Notes under the pieces: generated by a model | The model's database searches: none | The model's input: the letters and a program-made list of their open reading frames with translations, nothing else | Told to the model about the DNA's origin: nothing | Assembly (NCBI GenBank): GCA_905478365.1 | Contig: CAJQIK010000070.1 | Location: forward strand, 1 to 34,470 | DNA length: 34,470 bases | Reading direction: 5' to 3' | Origin: an uncultured Burkholderiales Genera incertae sedis bacterium | GTDB lineage: Bacteria; Pseudomonadota; Gammaproteobacteria; Burkholderiales; Eutrophovitaceae | Made by a program: the position numbers and the translations under genes | Shown here: positions 32,074 through 34,470 of the stretch, piece by piece | How positions within the stretch are numbered: the first letter of the stretch is position 1 | Layout: each line of letters begins with the position of its first letter

Positions 32074-32253
32074 CTAATATCCAGTTCGAGGTTTAAGGTA
32101 GTTGAGGCTAACGTTTCCAAATTACAAAACAAACCTCAGTGTTCTGCGACCATTTTTATGGCCGAGCCAAATAGACTACACTAGGTGTTAACTGTACTCA
32201 ATAATGAGTCCTCAAATTAAAAAATACTGAATAAAAACAGAAGGAAATAAGCA

Positions 32254-33123
32254 ATGACAAGTGAACTTTGGCCGAATACGCTCGTGTCAACCGACTGGCT
32301 TACAGAAAATTTGTCAAACCCAAATGTACGGATCTTAGATGGCTCCACGCATCTCTTGCCAAAGCCTGATTTTTCACTATATGACGTAGTGCCTGCGATC
32401 GAGGAGTACAAGAATGCACATATACCGCACGCTCAATTCCTAGATATTGAACACGAATTATCCACCCCTCATCCCCGACTTCATTTTATGCTTCCGAGCT
32501 CAGATTTATTCGCTAAAACCATGTCTCGTTACGGCGTTAGTGACGACTCGATGGTAGTTACCTACTCCACAACGAATCACTGGTGGGCAACTCGACTCTG
32601 GTGGACCTTGCGGGTATTCGGGCACAAAAATGTTGCGGTATTGGACGGTGGATTCCAAAAGTGGCAAGCAGAAAATCGACCAGTTGAGTCAGGAGAGGCC
32701 AAACCAACTAATGCGGGGTCATACACAGCACGCGACCCGAATGTTTCCTTAGTAGCAGATAAAGATTCGATACTACGACACTTAGAGGGTAATTCGGTTT
32801 GCCTCATAAATGCTCTAAGACGGGAACAACATGAAGGTCAAGGTGGTGTTCATTACGGACGTAGAGGGAGAATCACTAATAGTATCAATCTCCCAGCACT
32901 CGAACATGTTAATGCGGACAACACCTTTAAATCAATTGACGAATTGAAAACAATATTCTCAGATGTGTTGCCACAAAAAGAAATCATTACTTACTGTGGT
33001 GGTGGTATCGCGGCGACCAGCGTGGCCTTAGCACTGGATATGCTAGGCCATAAAAATGTTAAGGTTTATGACGCCTCTCTAACCGAATGGGCAGAGGACG
33101 AAACATTACCAATGGATGTTTAA
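32254..33123 (+). CDS. Two-domain sulfurtransferase (thiosulfate/3-mercaptopyruvate type rhodanese)
   Basis: This 289-residue protein has tandem rhodanese domains. The N-terminal, inactive domain has LDGSTHLLPK, AHIPHAQFLDI and VAVLDGGFQKW. The C-terminal domain has the active-site cysteine Cys248 in ITYCGGGIAAT. The CGGGIAA loop differs from both CRKGV (thiosulfate-specific) and CGSGV (mercaptopyruvate), so donor specificity is unclear. No signal peptide is visible, suggesting a cytoplasmic location. AGAAGGAA precedes the ATG. The epimerase follows after 31 bases and soxZ is just beyond, so a role handling sulfane sulfur from thiosulfate oxidation is plausible but inferred from position only. 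Confidence 0.88.
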   Translation: MTSELWPNTLVSTDWLTENLSNPNVRILDGSTHLLPKPDFSLYDVVPAIEEYKNAHIPHAQFLDIEHELSTPHPRLHFMLPSSDLFAKTMSRYGVSDDSMVVTYSTTNHWWATRLWWTLRVFGHKNVAVLDGGFQKWQAENRPVESGEAKPTNAGSYTARDPNVSLVADKDSILRHLEGNSVCLINALRREQHEGQGGVHYGRRGRITNSINLPALEHVNADNTFKSIDELKTIFSDVLPQKEIITYCGGGIAATSVALALDMLGHKNVKVYDASLTEWAEDETLPMDV

Positions 33124-33154
33124 ATGAGAGGATATCTTAAAAAAGGGGCTCAAT

Positions 33155-34123
33155 ATGATTGATTTATTTCCGGTCGATAAGGCTGACTTTCCTGAACCAG
33201 TAATTGTGACAGGCGCAGGAGGCTGCATTGGAAGTTGGGTCCTACATCTATTGCAGCGAGCAGGTGTTAACGTGATTGCACTTGACTTACACAAAGATAC
33301 TCGAAGACCTAGCTTACTTATGACCGATGAGGAATTATCCTCAGTCGTATGGCTTGATGGGGACATTGCGAATCCCAATACGATAAGGAATGCTGTCAAA
33401 AAACACGAAGCAGGCGCCATCATTCATCTAGCCGCCCTTCAAGTCCCATTTTGTAAAGCTGACCCTATATTAGGCGCACAGGTCAACGTTGTGGGAACAA
33501 CTAATGTTTTAGAGGCTGCTCGAGAACATGGGATTAAACGCCTCGCCTACGCAAGTTCAATTGCTGCGCACGGGGTATTTAATCCCGAAACGGTCTCTAC
33601 GCTGTATGGAGCATATAAATTTTGTAACGAAGAAACAGCTAAAGTGTATATGCAAGATTGGGGGGTTCCCAGTACTTGCCTTAGACCGGGGGTCGTCTAC
33701 GGAATAGGAAGAGATCAAGGTATGACCTCAAAAACAACCGTGGCAATTCTTGCTGCCGCGATGAAGCAGTCATACACAATCCCATTTAACGGACCCGTTT
33801 CTTGGTTGCATGCAGGTGAGGTTGCCAGCGCATTTATTCAATCCGTTTCAACGCCTAGAGATGCTGCTCGCGTTTTCGACATTAATGGAGTGATCGCGAC
33901 CGTAGAAGAGTCAATCAAAAAAATAGAGGCAATAGCGCCAAATTCCAAAATTGATGCGGAGGGATCAGCGCTTCCCTTTCCAACAGATTTATCAGATCAA
34001 CCGCTTCGAGATTACCTTGGCGATTACGGGTCGGTCGACCTAGATCACGGTATTAAACATACGTATGAGAATTTTTGTCGGCTAATCAACCTAGGCAAAT
34101 TAGACAGCCAGTCTATCTCGTAA
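33155..34123 (+). CDS. NAD(P)-dependent epimerase/dehydratase (extended SDR)
   Basis: This 322-residue extended short-chain dehydrogenase has the nucleotide-binding GAGGCIG (20-26), an acidic residue after strand 2 (LDL near 43-45), the NAG-like AALQ region near 93-96, the active-site serine near 134-135 and the YxxxK pair Tyr151-Lys155 (YGAYK). The proline-rich region RPGVVYG is typical of sugar-nucleotide epimerase relatives. The substrate is unknown; many members act on sugars or other hydroxy compounds. AAAGGGG precedes the ATG. It ends one base from the convergent soxZ stop. Confidence 0.85.
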   Translation: MIDLFPVDKADFPEPVIVTGAGGCIGSWVLHLLQRAGVNVIALDLHKDTRRPSLLMTDEELSSVVWLDGDIANPNTIRNAVKKHEAGAIIHLAALQVPFCKADPILGAQVNVVGTTNVLEAAREHGIKRLAYASSIAAHGVFNPETVSTLYGAYKFCNEETAKVYMQDWGVPSTCLRPGVVYGIGRDQGMTSKTTVAILAAAMKQSYTIPFNGPVSWLHAGEVASAFIQSVSTPRDAARVFDINGVIATVEESIKKIEAIAPNSKIDAEGSALPFPTDLSDQPLRDYLGDYGSVDLDHGIKHTYENFCRLINLGKLDSQSIS

Positions 34124-34124
34124 A

Positions 34125-34454
34125 TCAGCCAGATGGCCCACTTGTAATAATGGCCGTTTTTTGATTGGATTCACCGTGATTGTCTACCCAGCTGACCTCA
34201 ACAGAATCGCCCGCAGCACCGCCGCGGAAATAACAAAATAAAGATGGGTTTTTAGAAACACCTCCGCCCCACTCAGCAGATAACACCAGATTTTCCCCAT
34301 GACGTACATCAACATTTGTAATGAAGTGCGCGGGTACTAGTGTGCCGTCTTTCTTTTTTCGAAACCCAGTTTCCATGTCATGACGAATCAGCACTCTGAC
34401 AGTCGTCAGACCACTGTCATCACAAACCGCAAAAATTTTCATGGGACGCGCCAT
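34125..34454 (-). CDS. soxZ: SoxZ, thiosulfate-oxidation carrier subunit
   Basis: SoxZ forms the periplasmic SoxYZ heterodimer, in which SoxY carries the sulfur substrate of the Sox pathway. The 109-residue protein begins MARPMKIFAV and has the family blocks RVLIRHDMETGFRKKKDG, LVPAHFITNVDVRHGENLVL, WGGGVSKNPSLFCYFRGG and VSWVDNHGES. It has no signal peptide, as expected for SoxZ, which is exported with SoxY. AAAGGA precedes the ATG at 34454. SoxY should lie just beyond the right edge. It converges with the epimerase gene, the two stops being separated by a single base. Confidence 0.93.
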   Translation of the reverse strand: MARPMKIFAVCDDSGLTTVRVLIRHDMETGFRKKKDGTLVPAHFITNVDVRHGENLVLSAEWGGGVSKNPSLFCYFRGGAAGDSVEVSWVDNHGESNQKTAIITSGPSG

Positions 34455-34470
34455 ACTTATCCTTTACGAC

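Noticed and set aside
1-34470. CRISPR arrays, tRNA/rRNA genes, IS elements, prophage or anti-phage genes
   Set aside because: I looked for regularly spaced repeats, tRNA-like cloverleaf segments and transposase or nuclease motifs and found none that I could support.

Overview
This 34.5-kb window is a densely coded chromosomal segment of a proteobacterium with GC content in the mid-40s by eye. Gene order and sequence style fit a Beta- or near-Beta/Gammaproteobacterium, probably aquatic: hda, an HAD-IB phosphatase, pcnB, folK and panB/panC run divergently from purM-purN-DUF3108-rsmB, PanC carries FVNRLQF, and the desaturase has a long C-terminal extension. This placement is inference; no rRNA marker is present. 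I saw no tRNA, rRNA, CRISPR array, transposase, integrase or phage gene.

Layout. 1-2605 (-): a high-affinity branched-chain amino acid/amide-type ABC importer (SBP, livH, partial livM). 2790-4424 (+): an acyl-CoA ligase resembling DmdB-type methylthiopropionate/medium-chain ligases. 4438-12367 (-): ghrA-panC-panB, folK-pcnB, a BtuCD/FecCD-type ABC pair without a binding protein, an HAD phosphatase and hda. 12601-16277 (+): purM, purN, a DUF3108 exported protein and rsmB. 16411-17604 (+): fatty-acid desaturase. 17682-18080 (-): rpmB-rpmG. 18440-19300 (+): an exported metallo-beta-lactamase-fold hydrolase resembling AHL lactonases, behind a long leader rich in inverted repeats. 19390-23355 (+): a tightly overlapping GldA/GldF/GldG/DUF4340-like ABC export cassette with histidine-rich segments. 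23428-25087 (+): coaBC and dut. 25133-28571 (-): a xoxF-xoxJ-xoxG PQQ alcohol dehydrogenase module with the extra lanthanide-type aspartate. 29004-33123: DUF192, SGNH hydrolase, DUF2007-zinc ribbon, alpha/beta hydrolase and two-domain sulfurtransferase. 33155-34454: an NAD-dependent epimerase convergent with soxZ, the visible edge of a thiosulfate-oxidation (Sox) locus.

Taken together, the genes suggest a heterotroph or methylotroph living on small organic compounds (amino acids or amides, methanol or other alcohols, possibly DMSP-derived acids) and gaining energy from reduced sulfur. panB, panC and coaBC supply part of the pantothenate/CoA pathway on which acyl-CoA metabolism depends.

Most of the window is ordinary core genome. 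The parts most worth a second look are the MBL gene with its structured leader and 18-bp perfect palindrome, the unusual sequence signature of the XoxF-type enzyme, the histidine-rich export cassette, and operator-like repeats ahead of the acyl-CoA ligase and coaBC.
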